Assembly (NCBI GenBank): GCA_022649055.1
Contig: JALCNL010000006.1
Span: 1 to 50,204, forward strand
Length of the DNA stretch: 50,204 bases
Source of the DNA: Megasphaera sp.
GTDB lineage: Bacteria; Bacillota; Negativicutes; Veillonellales; Megasphaeraceae
Reading direction: 5' to 3'
Position 1 is the first letter of the stretch, and each line of letters begins with the position of its first letter. The notes below the pieces were generated by a model. It did not search any database and was not told the DNA's origin. It saw only the letters and a program-made list of their open reading frames with translations. Positions 25,508 through 33,884 of this stretch are shown piece after piece. A program made the position numbers and the translations under genes.

Positions 25508-26977
25508 ATGATACAAATACATGATATTTCTAAATTGGAATTTCATCATAGGCAGGGTGGGCAATTTCGTTGGATTACAATTAGTACATTGATGTTGGCA
25601 ATCGGCACCATTCTCCACCTTGTCTCCCCAAGTGTGGCAGGGATTACTCCTAACTGGACGATTGCTACGTATTGCGTAGCAATTTGCCTGACCAAGCCTA
25701 CATATAGGCAGGCGTTGGGAATCGGCCTGGTAGCTGCGCTTGTTAATGTTCTCACCTCTAAATCGGGATTCCCCTATGGGAATCTTATCAGTGAACCTAT
25801 TGGAGCGTTATCCTGTGCTTTTATAGTTCATCATTTTTCGTTTCTTCGTTTCAGGGGACATTCTCTGTTGCCTGTGATAACGGGAATTATTTCAACCTGT
25901 CTTAGTGGAGGCGTATTTGTTACCATTTTGAAATTTGTCATGGATTTACCCATGGTTGTATATACCGCCGGAATGCTTCCTCTGGTAGGTGTTATTGGTC
26001 TGCTTAATGGAATTGTTACGCCGGTTATGTATTATCCGGCTTTGCGGCTTTTTGTATCCCGCGGAGTTTTGGATTCCTTAGAAGAACAGATGGTCATTTC
26101 TGATCATAGCCAATTTGATTTAAAACCGGTACAGGAAGAACTCATTTCGCTTGAACATGTATCTTATATATATAATAAGCAGAAGATACCTGTTTTGAAT
26201 GATATCAATCTTAATATCCATGAAGGTGATTTTTTGGTTATTGCCGGAGAAAGCGGCAGTGGTAAAAGTTCTTTATGTATGACGTTGACGGGAGCGATTC
26301 CTCATTACTTTGGCGGAGTTATGAAAGGCATGGTATATGTAGATGGCAAGGCAACAACGCAGACGACGATTTCTGATTTAGCATGTCATGTAGGCATGAT
26401 GCTCGATGATTATGATAGCCAGTTGGTAGCTATGACCGTAGAGGAAGAAATTGCATTTAGCTTGGAAAATCAAGGAGTAAATCCGAAAATAATCAAAGAA
26501 GCGATTACCTCTGCGCTGGATAAAGTAGGTCTTACAGAATATCGTACGCGAGAATTGAGCAAGCTTTCCGGCGGTCAGCGGCAGCGTTTGGTGATTGCGG
26601 GTGTTTTAGTTACTAATCCAGATATTTTAGTATTTGATGAACCGACTTCAGCATTGGATCCGGAAGGAACAAATGCTTTCTATAAACTGATTCATACGCT
26701 CAATACACGGTATGGTCATACGGTTGTGATTGTAGAACATACCTTGGAAGCGGCACTTCCTTATGCCAATCGAATGGTACTTATTGATCACGGCCGTATT
26801 TTGTGTGATAGTGATGTAGAAACAGTATTGCGTTATATGTATGATACACATATTTATGTTTCGGCAATTCCTCATGTTTTTGCTTGTCAGTTAAATTTGG
26901 AAGAGATGGGGTATAATTTGGGAAGCGCATGGCTTTCAACGGAACTAGCTGTACAGGAGCTTCAGGAAGTACAATAA
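25508..26977 (+). CDS. TrpP-like substrate domain fused to ECF ATPase (copy 2)
   Basis: A 489-residue paralogue of the gene at 22505, nearly the same length and clearly homologous throughout, beginning with the shared motif EFHHRQGGQ(F/Y)RWIT. The membrane half contains TPNWTIATY and LTSKSGFPYGNLISEP. The ATPase half has Walker A GESGSGKS, LSGGQ and a canonical Walker B ILVFDEPTS with Glu378, the position that is Gln in copy 1. It starts 11 bases after EcfT with a GGAG site and is the last gene of the T-box operon. Its substrate may be the same as, or related to, that of copy 1. Confidence 0.8.
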   Translation: MIQIHDISKLEFHHRQGGQFRWITISTLMLAIGTILHLVSPSVAGITPNWTIATYCVAICLTKPTYRQALGIGLVAALVNVLTSKSGFPYGNLISEPIGALSCAFIVHHFSFLRFRGHSLLPVITGIISTCLSGGVFVTILKFVMDLPMVVYTAGMLPLVGVIGLLNGIVTPVMYYPALRLFVSRGVLDSLEEQMVISDHSQFDLKPVQEELISLEHVSYIYNKQKIPVLNDINLNIHEGDFLVIAGESGSGKSSLCMTLTGAIPHYFGGVMKGMVYVDGKATTQTTISDLACHVGMMLDDYDSQLVAMTVEEEIAFSLENQGVNPKIIKEAITSALDKVGLTEYRTRELSKLSGGQRQRLVIAGVLVTNPDILVFDEPTSALDPEGTNAFYKLIHTLNTRYGHTVVIVEHTLEAALPYANRMVLIDHGRILCDSDVETVLRYMYDTHIYVSAIPHVFACQLNLEEMGYNLGSAWLSTELAVQELQEVQ

Positions 26978-26990
26978 GTGTGTATTAATT

Positions 26991-27040
26991 AAAAACACTG
27001 TGGTTTTAAATTTTTTTGAAACCACAGTGTTTTTATTTTT
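26991..27040. terminator. Bidirectional terminator of the ECF operon and gntR gene
   Basis: AAAAACACTGTGGTTT pairs with AAACCACAGTGTTTTT (26991-27006 and 27019-27034), with A- and T-runs on both sides, between converging genes. Confidence 0.85.
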
Positions 27041-27731
27041 TTTCAGATATTTTTCCAGCAATAAATTCTCGTAAACCACAGACGTGAACCATCATTGAAT
27101 TATAGGCACTCACAGGATCTTTGTTAATGATAGCATCTATCGTTTTTCGATGGTAAATGAAAGTATTGCTGTCACGAAGAGCATCAGAAGTAGCAATAAT
27201 TGTTTTTTTAACGGACATATGGAGAATATAGGATAAATTAATAAGAATTTTATTGCCGCTGGCTTCGCTGATTAACTTGTGCAGTTGAATATCTTCTTCT
27301 TCATAGGGCTGTTTTTGTGAAATAAGATTTTCTACAATCTTACATTGTCGTTTTAGGTTTTCGCATTGTATTGCTGTAGCATTCATAGCGGCCAGCATAG
27401 CGGTTCGAGGTTCTAGCATAGTGCGTACGTCAAGAAGATCAATTGCTAAACGGTCATCATCATAGATAAAGGTTAGACCTAGAGGGTCATCAGGAATACC
27501 TCTTTTTGGAGAAATAGAAGCACCAGAACCTTGCCGAATTTCCAGAATATTCCGGGCACTTAATATTTTTATAGCTTCACGAATGGTTGAGCGACTTACT
27601 TCTAAGCGTTCCATTAAATCTGTTTCTGTAGGCATACGATCACCAGGCAGCATTTGATTTGATGTAATAAATTCTATAATTTGTTTTGCGGCTTGTTCGG
27701 ACATAGAAATACTTTTTTTGCCTGTATTCAT
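27033..27731 (-). CDS. GntR-family (FCD) transcriptional regulator
   Basis: The 232-residue protein has an N-terminal winged helix of the GntR family (residues about 10-75, with LPGDRMPTETDLMERLEVSR and TIREAIKIL) and a C-terminal all-helical FCD domain containing the metal-binding region around RTMLEP. FCD regulators sense sugar acids and other organic acids. AGGAGG precedes the ATG at 27731. It is divergent from the ketodeoxygluconate operon at 27999, and repeated TTCATCATAT sites lie in the shared gap. It is therefore probably the local KdgR-like repressor, released by a uronate-derived keto acid (inference). Confidence 0.88.
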   Translation of the reverse strand: MNTGKKSISMSEQAAKQIIEFITSNQMLPGDRMPTETDLMERLEVSRSTIREAIKILSARNILEIRQGSGASISPKRGIPDDPLGLTFIYDDDRLAIDLLDVRTMLEPRTAMLAAMNATAIQCENLKRQCKIVENLISQKQPYEEEDIQLHKLISEASGNKILINLSYILHMSVKKTIIATSDALRDSNTFIYHRKTIDAIINKDPVSAYNSMMVHVCGLREFIAGKISEKK

Positions 27732-27809
27732 AATAGGAACCTCCTAGGTAATGGTTAGCTTGTTTAATTTTCATGTATCACATACATTATATCATATAAA
27801 AAAATACAA

Positions 27810-27928
27810 TTCATCATATAAATTATATAAAAAACACATATTATAAAATATAAATTGAAATAAATTATATATTATGCTATGATATTATCAAAATTCATCA
27901 TATAAATTAATAACATACATATGATGAA
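27810..27928. promoter_or_regulatory. Kdg promoter with three TTCATCATAT operator repeats
   Basis: Promoter TTGAAA (27855-27860) and TATGAT (27878-27883), 17 bases apart, for the operon at 27999. The motif TTCATCATATAAATTA occurs at 27810 and 27894 in direct orientation, and its core is inverted at 27919-27928 (ATATGATGAA). The second and third copies flank the expected start site as a dyad with 15-base spacing. These are the best candidate operators for the divergent GntR regulator. Confidence 0.65.
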
Positions 27929-27998
27929 AATTCGTTTCGAAAACTGTAATGAAAAATCAGACATGGAGTTTTAATCGGGTAGAAAGGAAGTAACGAGA

Positions 27999-28976
27999 AT
28001 GAAAATTTATGTTACCGATTATGATTATCCTTCATTGGATATTGAGAGAAGCGAAATACAAAAAATTAATGCACAATTTATACCGACACAAAGCCATACA
28101 GCAGAAGAGGTAATTGCTAATTGTCGAGATGCGGATGCACTACTTAATCAGTATACTATTATTACGAACGAAGTAATGGAAAAGTTAACACGGTTGAAAG
28201 TTATTTGCCGTTATGGTGTGGGGATAGATTCGATTGATATTGAAGCAGCTTCGGCACATGGTATTTGTGTTGTTAATGTTCCGGATTATTGTATAGATGA
28301 AGTATCGAATCACGCTATTGCACTTATAATGACTTGCTGGCGTAAGATTGCTTATTTGAATACCTGCATCCGAAGTGGGATCTGGGATTATACCGTTGCA
28401 AGACCTTTGCATAGGTTTCGCGGATGTAAATTAGGTATTGTGGGGTTTGGCAAAATAGGACGTGAGGTAGCACGTAAAATGCAGCCTTTTGGTTTGAAAA
28501 TTATGGCCTATGATCCGTATTTTGATGCCGGGGACATGACTAATATGGGAGTCACTTCTGTTCCGTTTTTTTGGTTACTTCGTGAAGCTGATATTATTTC
28601 TGTCCATACACCGCTTACGGAGGAAACTTTCCATTTATTTAATGAGGAGACTTTTACTGCTATGAAAGAGACAGCGATATTTATTAATACCTCACGGGGG
28701 GCTGTTGTCGAGGAGGTCGCTTTAGTACACGCCTTGCAACAAAAAAAGATAGCCGCTGCAGCGATTGATGTATTGGAACAGGAACCAATTAATCAAGGAA
28801 ATCCGCTAGCAGCTATGGATAATGTTGTATTGACACCGCATTTTTCTTGGTATTCTGAGGAATCGGAAAAAGAGCTCAAACATAAAGTAGCAATGGGAGC
28901 TTGCGAGGTTTTGCTTGGTAAGATTCCTACCTATTTAGTTAATAGAAACGTATTGGAAAATATATCCTTACGTTAA
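27999..28976 (+). CDS. D-isomer-specific 2-hydroxyacid dehydrogenase (CtBP-like)
   Basis: The 325-residue protein is an NAD(P)-dependent reductase of 2-keto acids. It has the split catalytic domain, a Rossmann GIVGFGKIGREV segment near residue 148, the catalytic arginine in NTSRGAVVEE, the glutamate in LEQEP and the histidine in LTPHFSWYSEE. It is the first gene of the ketodeoxygluconate operon, with GAAAGGAAG before ATG 27999. Its place suggests it reduces or oxidises a sugar-acid intermediate such as a keto-uronate, but the exact substrate is unknown; similar proteins act on glyoxylate, hydroxypyruvate or phosphoglycerate. Confidence 0.85.
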   Translation: MKIYVTDYDYPSLDIERSEIQKINAQFIPTQSHTAEEVIANCRDADALLNQYTIITNEVMEKLTRLKVICRYGVGIDSIDIEAASAHGICVVNVPDYCIDEVSNHAIALIMTCWRKIAYLNTCIRSGIWDYTVARPLHRFRGCKLGIVGFGKIGREVARKMQPFGLKIMAYDPYFDAGDMTNMGVTSVPFFWLLREADIISVHTPLTEETFHLFNEETFTAMKETAIFINTSRGAVVEEVALVHALQQKKIAAAAIDVLEQEPINQGNPLAAMDNVVLTPHFSWYSEESEKELKHKVAMGACEVLLGKIPTYLVNRNVLENISLR

Positions 28977-29029
28977 TTTATTTTAAAGCTATTATTACGA
29001 TTTATACTATTTTAAAGGAGGAGTGTTTT

Positions 29030-29872
29030 ATGGATATTCGTTATTCAACAGGCCCGGAAGATTTTAAAAAATATACAACTGAGGAAATTCGCCGCGAGTT
29101 TCTTGTAGAAACGATCTTCAAACCGGATGAAGTAATTGCTACGTATTCACACGTAGATCGCATGGTGACAGTGGGGTGTATGCCCGTTAAGGAAGTTGTT
29201 CCTTTAGATAAAGGAATTGATTGTTGGAAGAATTTTGGTACGCATTATTTTTTGGAACGTCGAGAAATTGGAATTTTTAACGTGGGTGATGAAGGAAAAA
29301 TTGTTGCCGATGGCGTGACATATACAATGGGATATCAAGATTGTATTTATATTGCTATGGGTACTAAGAAAGTTACTTTTTGTTCTGAAAATCCGACAAA
29401 ACCAGCAAAATTTTATATGGTATCTGCACCGGCTCATAAATCTTGTAAAACGCAATTTATTTCTATTAAAGATGCCAATAAACGTCCCTGTGGGTCTCCA
29501 GAGTTAGCCAATGACAGGGTTATTAATCAATTTATTCATCCGGATGTAGTTGAAACGTGTCAACTATGCATGGGTATGACGTCATTAAAACCGGGTAGTG
29601 TTTGGAACTCTATGCCTTGTCATACCCATGAACGCCGTATGGAAATTTATTTTTATTTTGAAATTCCAAAAGATCAGGCTGTCTTCCATATTATGGGTCA
29701 AGGACAAGAAACACGACATATTGTTATGCATAATGAACAAGCTGTTATCAATCCATCGTGGAGTATTCATTGCGGTTGTGGTACTCACAATTATATTTTT
29801 ATTTGGGCCATGGGAGGCGAAAATAAAGAATTCGATGATATGGACCACATTAAAATTGAAGATATGAAATAA
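29030..29872 (+). CDS. kduI: 5-keto-4-deoxyuronate isomerase
   Basis: KduI converts 5-keto-4-deoxyuronate, released from unsaturated uronides of pectin or glycosaminoglycans, to 2,5-diketo-3-deoxygluconate. The 280-residue cupin matches KduI in length. It has the N-terminal RYSTGPEDFKKY start and the metal-binding set MPCHTHERRMEIYFYF near residue 200, followed by a further histidine in WSIHCGCGTHNYIFIWAMGGEN. AAAGGAGG precedes ATG 29030. The next step is KduD, encoded two genes downstream. Confidence 0.96.
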   Translation: MDIRYSTGPEDFKKYTTEEIRREFLVETIFKPDEVIATYSHVDRMVTVGCMPVKEVVPLDKGIDCWKNFGTHYFLERREIGIFNVGDEGKIVADGVTYTMGYQDCIYIAMGTKKVTFCSENPTKPAKFYMVSAPAHKSCKTQFISIKDANKRPCGSPELANDRVINQFIHPDVVETCQLCMGMTSLKPGSVWNSMPCHTHERRMEIYFYFEIPKDQAVFHIMGQGQETRHIVMHNEQAVINPSWSIHCGCGTHNYIFIWAMGGENKEFDDMDHIKIEDMK

Positions 29873-29911
29873 TCAACCTTATATTATCATTAACTTATGG
29901 AGGTCATTATT

Positions 29912-30895
29912 ATGAAGATTTTACAAGGCGTAAAAAAAGTTCCTGGCGGTTTAATGCTTGTCCCATTATTGCTGGGTGCACTTTGCCATACTTTTACTCC
30001 CTGGGCCGGGAAGTATTTCGGATCCTTTACTAATGGTTTAATTACTGGAACCGTTCCTATTTTGTCAGTTTGGTTTTTCTGCATGGGAGCCAGTATTAAC
30101 TATAAATCTGCTGGTACAGTTTTACGTAAGTCAGGTACGATTGTTATAACAAAAATTATTGTAGCATGGATTGTGGGCTTTATTTGCGTGATGTTTATGC
30201 CGAAAGGTATGATACAAACAGGATTTTTTGCTGGACTGTCAACACTTGCTATCGTTACTTCTATGGATATGACTAATGGGGGTTTATATGCTTCCCTTAT
30301 GCAGCAATATGGCACGAAAGAAGAAGCAGGTGCTTTCGTTTTAACTTCTATTGAATCTGGACCACTTGTCACAATGATGATTTTGGGGAGTACCGGTGCA
30401 GCTTATTTTGAACCTCATTTATTTATTGGGGCTGTACTTCCTTTTATTATTGGGTTTGCACTTGGTAATCTTGATCCTGAACTGAGAGATTTATTTAGTC
30501 CGGCGGGCACTATTATGATACCCTTCTTTGCATTTGCACTTGGTAATACAATCAATTTAGCCGTTCTCGGACAAACAGGCTTGTTAGGAATACTTTTGGG
30601 ACTTGGTGTTATTGTTGTAACCGGTGTGCCACTTATTCTTGCAGATATTTTTGTCGGCGGCGGTCATGGTGGTGCAGGGTTGGCCGCTTCCAGTACTGCT
30701 GGAGCAGCTGTTACGAATCCGCTTATTGTGGGTCAGATGATTCCTGAATTTCAACCGATTGTTCCAGCAGCTACAGCGCTTGTTGCTACCAGCGTAGTGG
30801 TAACTTCTATTGTTGTTCCGATTATTACTGCTTTTTGGTGTAAGAAGTTTGGTGGTATGACGGGTGGTAACAAGTCTGCTGGTGAAAAGATTTGA
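29912..30895 (+). CDS. kdgT: 2-keto-3-deoxygluconate permease
   Basis: KdgT imports 2-keto-3-deoxygluconate with protons. The 327-residue protein has about ten membrane helices and family segments [15 protein letters not shown] at the start, a [10 protein letters not shown] region near residue 125 and [21 protein letters not shown] near residue 250. The start at 29912 (MKILQG) is chosen because GGAGG lies 11 bases before it. A transporter for the free keto-deoxy sugar acid implies that this organism also takes up KDG made outside the cell or by other bacteria. Confidence 0.95.
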   Translation: MKILQGVKKVPGGLMLVPLLLGALCHTFTPWAGKYFGSFTNGLITGTVPILSVWFFCMGASINYKSAGTVLRKSGTIVITKIIVAWIVGFICVMFMPKGMIQTGFFAGLSTLAIVTSMDMTNGGLYASLMQQYGTKEEAGAFVLTSIESGPLVTMMILGSTGAAYFEPHLFIGAVLPFIIGFALGNLDPELRDLFSPAGTIMIPFFAFALGNTINLAVLGQTGLLGILLGLGVIVVTGVPLILADIFVGGGHGGAGLAASSTAGAAVTNPLIVGQMIPEFQPIVPAATALVATSVVVTSIVVPIITAFWCKKFGGMTGGNKSAGEKI

Positions 30896-30930
30896 TTTTG
30901 TTTTTAACTAGTGTGAAGGAGGTGCTTTTT

Positions 30931-31731
30931 ATGAACTATTTAAACCAGTTTTCCTTAAAGGGAAAAGTGGCATTGATAACCGGAGGTTCCTATGGTATTG
31001 GTTTTGCTATTGCTAGCGCATATGCTAAAGCTGGTGCGAAAATTGCCTTTAATTGCCGCAGCCAAGTACACTTGAATCAAGCAATGGAAGAGTATAAGAA
31101 AGCAGGTATTGAAGCTCACGGCTACATTGCAGATGTTACTGATGAAGACTGCGTTGCAGAACTTATCACCGAAATTAAAAATACATTGGGCTCTATTGAT
31201 ATATTGGTCAATAATGCTGGTATTATTAAACGTATTCCTATGTGTGATATGACGGTAGAAGAATTTCGGAATGTTGTTGATATAGATTTGGTAGCGCCCT
31301 ATATTGTAGCTAAGGCCGTTATTCCTGATATGATTCAAAAAAGACATGGTAAGATTATCAATATTTGCTCAATGATGAGTGAATTGGGGCGTGAGACTGT
31401 TTCAGCATATGCGGCAGCCAAGGGTGGATTGAAAATGTTGACACGTAATATTTGTTCTGAATTTGGTGGTCAGAACATTCAGTGCAATGGATTAGGGCCT
31501 GGCTATATTGCGACACCGCAGACGGCTCCTCTGCGAGAAAAACAAGCGGATGGGTCGAGGCATCCTTTTGACAGTTTTATAGTATCTAAAACTCCGGCGG
31601 GACGTTGGGGGGTTACGGCTGATTTAGAAGGCCCTGCTATTTTCTTAGCGTCTGAGGCTTCGAATTTTGTAAATGGACAGATACTATATGTTGATGGAGG
31701 AATTCTGGCATATATAGGCAAACAACCGTAA
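30931..31731 (+). CDS. kduD: 2-dehydro-3-deoxy-D-gluconate 5-dehydrogenase
   Basis: KduD reduces 2,5-diketo-3-deoxygluconate to 2-keto-3-deoxygluconate with NADH. The 266-residue short-chain dehydrogenase has the Rossmann TGGSYGIG near residue 15, NNAGI near residue 92, catalytic Ser in CSMMSE and Tyr/Lys in YAAAKGG near residue 159, and ends with the SDR pattern FVNGQILYVDGG. AAGGAGG precedes ATG 30931. It directly uses the product of the KduI gene in the same operon and feeds KdgK. Confidence 0.93.
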   Translation: MNYLNQFSLKGKVALITGGSYGIGFAIASAYAKAGAKIAFNCRSQVHLNQAMEEYKKAGIEAHGYIADVTDEDCVAELITEIKNTLGSIDILVNNAGIIKRIPMCDMTVEEFRNVVDIDLVAPYIVAKAVIPDMIQKRHGKIINICSMMSELGRETVSAYAAAKGGLKMLTRNICSEFGGQNIQCNGLGPGYIATPQTAPLREKQADGSRHPFDSFIVSKTPAGRWGVTADLEGPAIFLASEASNFVNGQILYVDGGILAYIGKQP

Positions 31732-31743
31732 AAAGAGTATAAT

Positions 31744-31793
31744 GATGTACAAGTTAGGAAGGAGTGCCAGTCGGAGAACCTAACTTGTACATC
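31744..31793. repeat. 15-bp perfect inverted repeat between kduD and kdgK
   Basis: GATGTACAAGTTAGG (31744-31758) and CCTAACTTGTACATC (31779-31793) pair perfectly around a 20-base loop. No T-run follows, so it is an mRNA hairpin inside the operon rather than a clear terminator. It could set the relative amounts of upstream and downstream messages. Confidence 0.65.
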
Positions 31794-31814
31794 AGAAGAA
31801 AGGATGATACACTT

Positions 31815-32759
31815 ATGAAATCAGGGCTGATTCTTGCCGGAGAACCAATGGGATTGCTCATTGCCCAGAGTGAAGGTTCTTTGGATAATGTTAGTGGATA
31901 CGATTTGGCTGTAGCAGGAGCAGAATTTAACGTTGCCGTAGGAGTTTCCAGACTAGGACATCGTGTTACTTATATGACTAAACTTGGAAATGATCCTTTT
32001 GGCAAACGGATTATCCATGTTTTAAATGATAATAAAATTGGGAATGAATTTGTAGCATGGAGCGATACAAGGAAAACTGGTTTTATGCTAAAAGGTCGTG
32101 TTAGTAAGGGCGATCCGGATATTTTTTATTTTCGTGCTGGATCGGCAGCTTCTACGTTTTCTACAAAGGATGTGGAAAATGTAGATTTTGAAAATTACTC
32201 GCACATTCATTTAACGGGTATTTTGCCGGCCCTTTCTGATAATACACGTGCGGCTGTCAATCTAATGTTTGATAAGGCTCGTAAGGCAGGGCTGTTTATC
32301 AGCTTTGACCCTAATTTGCGTCCTGCGCTGTGGCCATCGAAAGAAATAATGATCCGTACTATTAATGAATTGGCAGCTAAAGCAGATATGGTTTTGCCGG
32401 GAGTTGCTGAAGGAAAAATCCTGATGGGCAGTGATGATCCCCATAAAATTAATGCATTTTACCACAAAAATGGGGCTAAGATTGTTGTTACAAAATGCGG
32501 GTCAGAAGGTGCACTTGTGTCTGATAGAGAAAATGAATTTATGGTTCCTGGTTTTAAAGTAGAAAAAGTCATTGATACAGTAGGGGCTGGAGATGGATTT
32601 GCAGCAGGTATTATTACGGCACTGATGGAAAATTTATCATTACAGGAAGCTGTGCGCCGCGGAAATGCAGTAGGGGCTATTCAGGTTATGAGCCGCGGTG
32701 ATAATGAAGGATTGCCATATCCGCAGGCATTGAAAGAATTTATGGAACAACAATTGTAA
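31815..32759 (+). CDS. kdgK: 2-keto-3-deoxygluconate kinase
   Basis: KdgK phosphorylates KDG to KDPG with ATP. The 314-residue PfkB/ribokinase-family protein has the AGAEFNVAVGVSRLG substrate-binding stretch near residue 34 and the catalytic DTVGAGDGFAAGI near residue 256. ATG 31815 is chosen because an AAAGGA site precedes it. A GTG at 31764 in the same frame lies inside the loop of the inverted repeat and has no spacing to a ribosome site. The product is split by the aldolase encoded next. Confidence 0.93.
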   Translation: MKSGLILAGEPMGLLIAQSEGSLDNVSGYDLAVAGAEFNVAVGVSRLGHRVTYMTKLGNDPFGKRIIHVLNDNKIGNEFVAWSDTRKTGFMLKGRVSKGDPDIFYFRAGSAASTFSTKDVENVDFENYSHIHLTGILPALSDNTRAAVNLMFDKARKAGLFISFDPNLRPALWPSKEIMIRTINELAAKADMVLPGVAEGKILMGSDDPHKINAFYHKNGAKIVVTKCGSEGALVSDRENEFMVPGFKVEKVIDTVGAGDGFAAGIITALMENLSLQEAVRRGNAVGAIQVMSRGDNEGLPYPQALKEFMEQQL

Positions 32760-32772
32760 TCAGGAGGTTTTT

Positions 32773-33744
32773 ATGATTAGCGAAAACATGAAAACGATTT
32801 TTGATATTGGTCTTGTACCTCTTATTGTGCTGGATGATGCGGCCGATGCCGTGGATTTTGGTAATGCTCTTGTAAAGGGCGGCATACCGGTTGCTGAAAT
32901 TACCTTTCGTACGGCGGCCTGTCTTGACAGTATTCGGGCTATGGCGCAGCAAGTGCAGGGAATTATTGTCGGGGCTGGTACGGTACATACGGTGCAGCAG
33001 GCTAAAGAAGCGGTAGAGGCAGGCGCACAATTTATCGTGACACCTGCCTTTAATCCGGCAGTAACGGAATGGTGCGTTACGAATCATATTGATATTCTCC
33101 CGGGTACGGTTTCACCGGCAGATATGGAAGCAGCGTCAGCTTTTGGGCTTGAAGTTTGTAAATTTTTTCCAGCCGCAGCGTATGGCGGCATTACGACGTT
33201 AAAGGCTTTGTCGGGGCCCTTTGCAAATATTAAATTTATGCCTACCGGTGGCGTCAACTTTGATAATATGAATGACTATCTTGATCTTCCCAATGTAGCA
33301 GCCGTTGGCGGCAGTTTTATGACGCCGTCTGATATGATAAAGAACAAAAATTGGGATGGTATTGCGGCAACTTGCCAAAAGGCATTCAAACATCTTCTCG
33401 GATTTGAATTGGGACATGTGGGACTTCATGCACAGAATCGCAAGGAAGCAGAAGGCATTGCCGATGATCTTTGTGAATTGATGCTACAGGATAAAATTAC
33501 TGGTGACGACAACTTTTTTGCCGGCCCTGTAGCGGAAATTTGTGATCATCCTATGCCTGGCTCTAAAGGACATATTTGCATCGATACGCGTGATATAGAT
33601 CGGGCTATCGCTTATTATAAGCGGCAGGGCGTACTGTTTAACCCGGATTTTTGCTTTAAAGATAATAAAGGAAATATCAAAGTTGCCTTTCTTGAAAAAG
33701 AAATTGGCGGATTCACAATTCATCTGCGCCGTAAGGCAAAATGA
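32773..33744 (+). CDS. KDPG/KHG aldolase fused to a C-terminal VOC (glyoxalase-like) domain
   Basis: Residues 1 to about 205 are a class I KDPG aldolase that splits 2-keto-3-deoxy-6-phosphogluconate to pyruvate and glyceraldehyde 3-phosphate. Glu42 in AEITFRT and the Schiff-base Lys130 in CKFFPAAAYGG are present. Residues about 210-323 form an extra domain starting ELGHVGLHAQNRKEA, with KGHICIDTRDIDRAIAYYKRQG and ending GGFTIHLRRK, which has the layout of a glyoxalase/VOC module. Ordinary KDPG aldolases are about 210 residues, so this is a fusion. ATG 32773 follows GGAGG. It ends the operon before the terminator at 33759. Confidence 0.88.
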   Translation: MISENMKTIFDIGLVPLIVLDDAADAVDFGNALVKGGIPVAEITFRTAACLDSIRAMAQQVQGIIVGAGTVHTVQQAKEAVEAGAQFIVTPAFNPAVTEWCVTNHIDILPGTVSPADMEAASAFGLEVCKFFPAAAYGGITTLKALSGPFANIKFMPTGGVNFDNMNDYLDLPNVAAVGGSFMTPSDMIKNKNWDGIAATCQKAFKHLLGFELGHVGLHAQNRKEAEGIADDLCELMLQDKITGDDNFFAGPVAEICDHPMPGSKGHICIDTRDIDRAIAYYKRQGVLFNPDFCFKDNKGNIKVAFLEKEIGGFTIHLRRKAK

Positions 33745-33758
33745 AAAACATGTTTTAT

Positions 33759-33800
33759 GCAGACATTCGGCTGGCTATGTCAGACAGGTGTCTGCTTTTT
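33759..33800 (+). terminator. Terminator of the kdg operon
   Basis: GCAGACA (33759-33765) and TGTCTGC (33789-33795) are followed by T5; an inner CAGAC/GTCTG stem (33781-33785 with 33790-33794) with a four-base loop is an alternative. Confidence 0.65.
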
Positions 33801-33884
33801 ATATATAGTATATCTACGACTTGTTTTTATTTTACAAATATAGAAGAAATGATTATGATGTAAGAGAACCATAGGGAGGATAAT

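Noticed and set aside
31764-31814. Upstream GTG start for kdgK
   Set aside because: It has no spacing to a ribosome site and would place the first codons inside a perfect inverted repeat; ATG 31815 starts the conserved protein.
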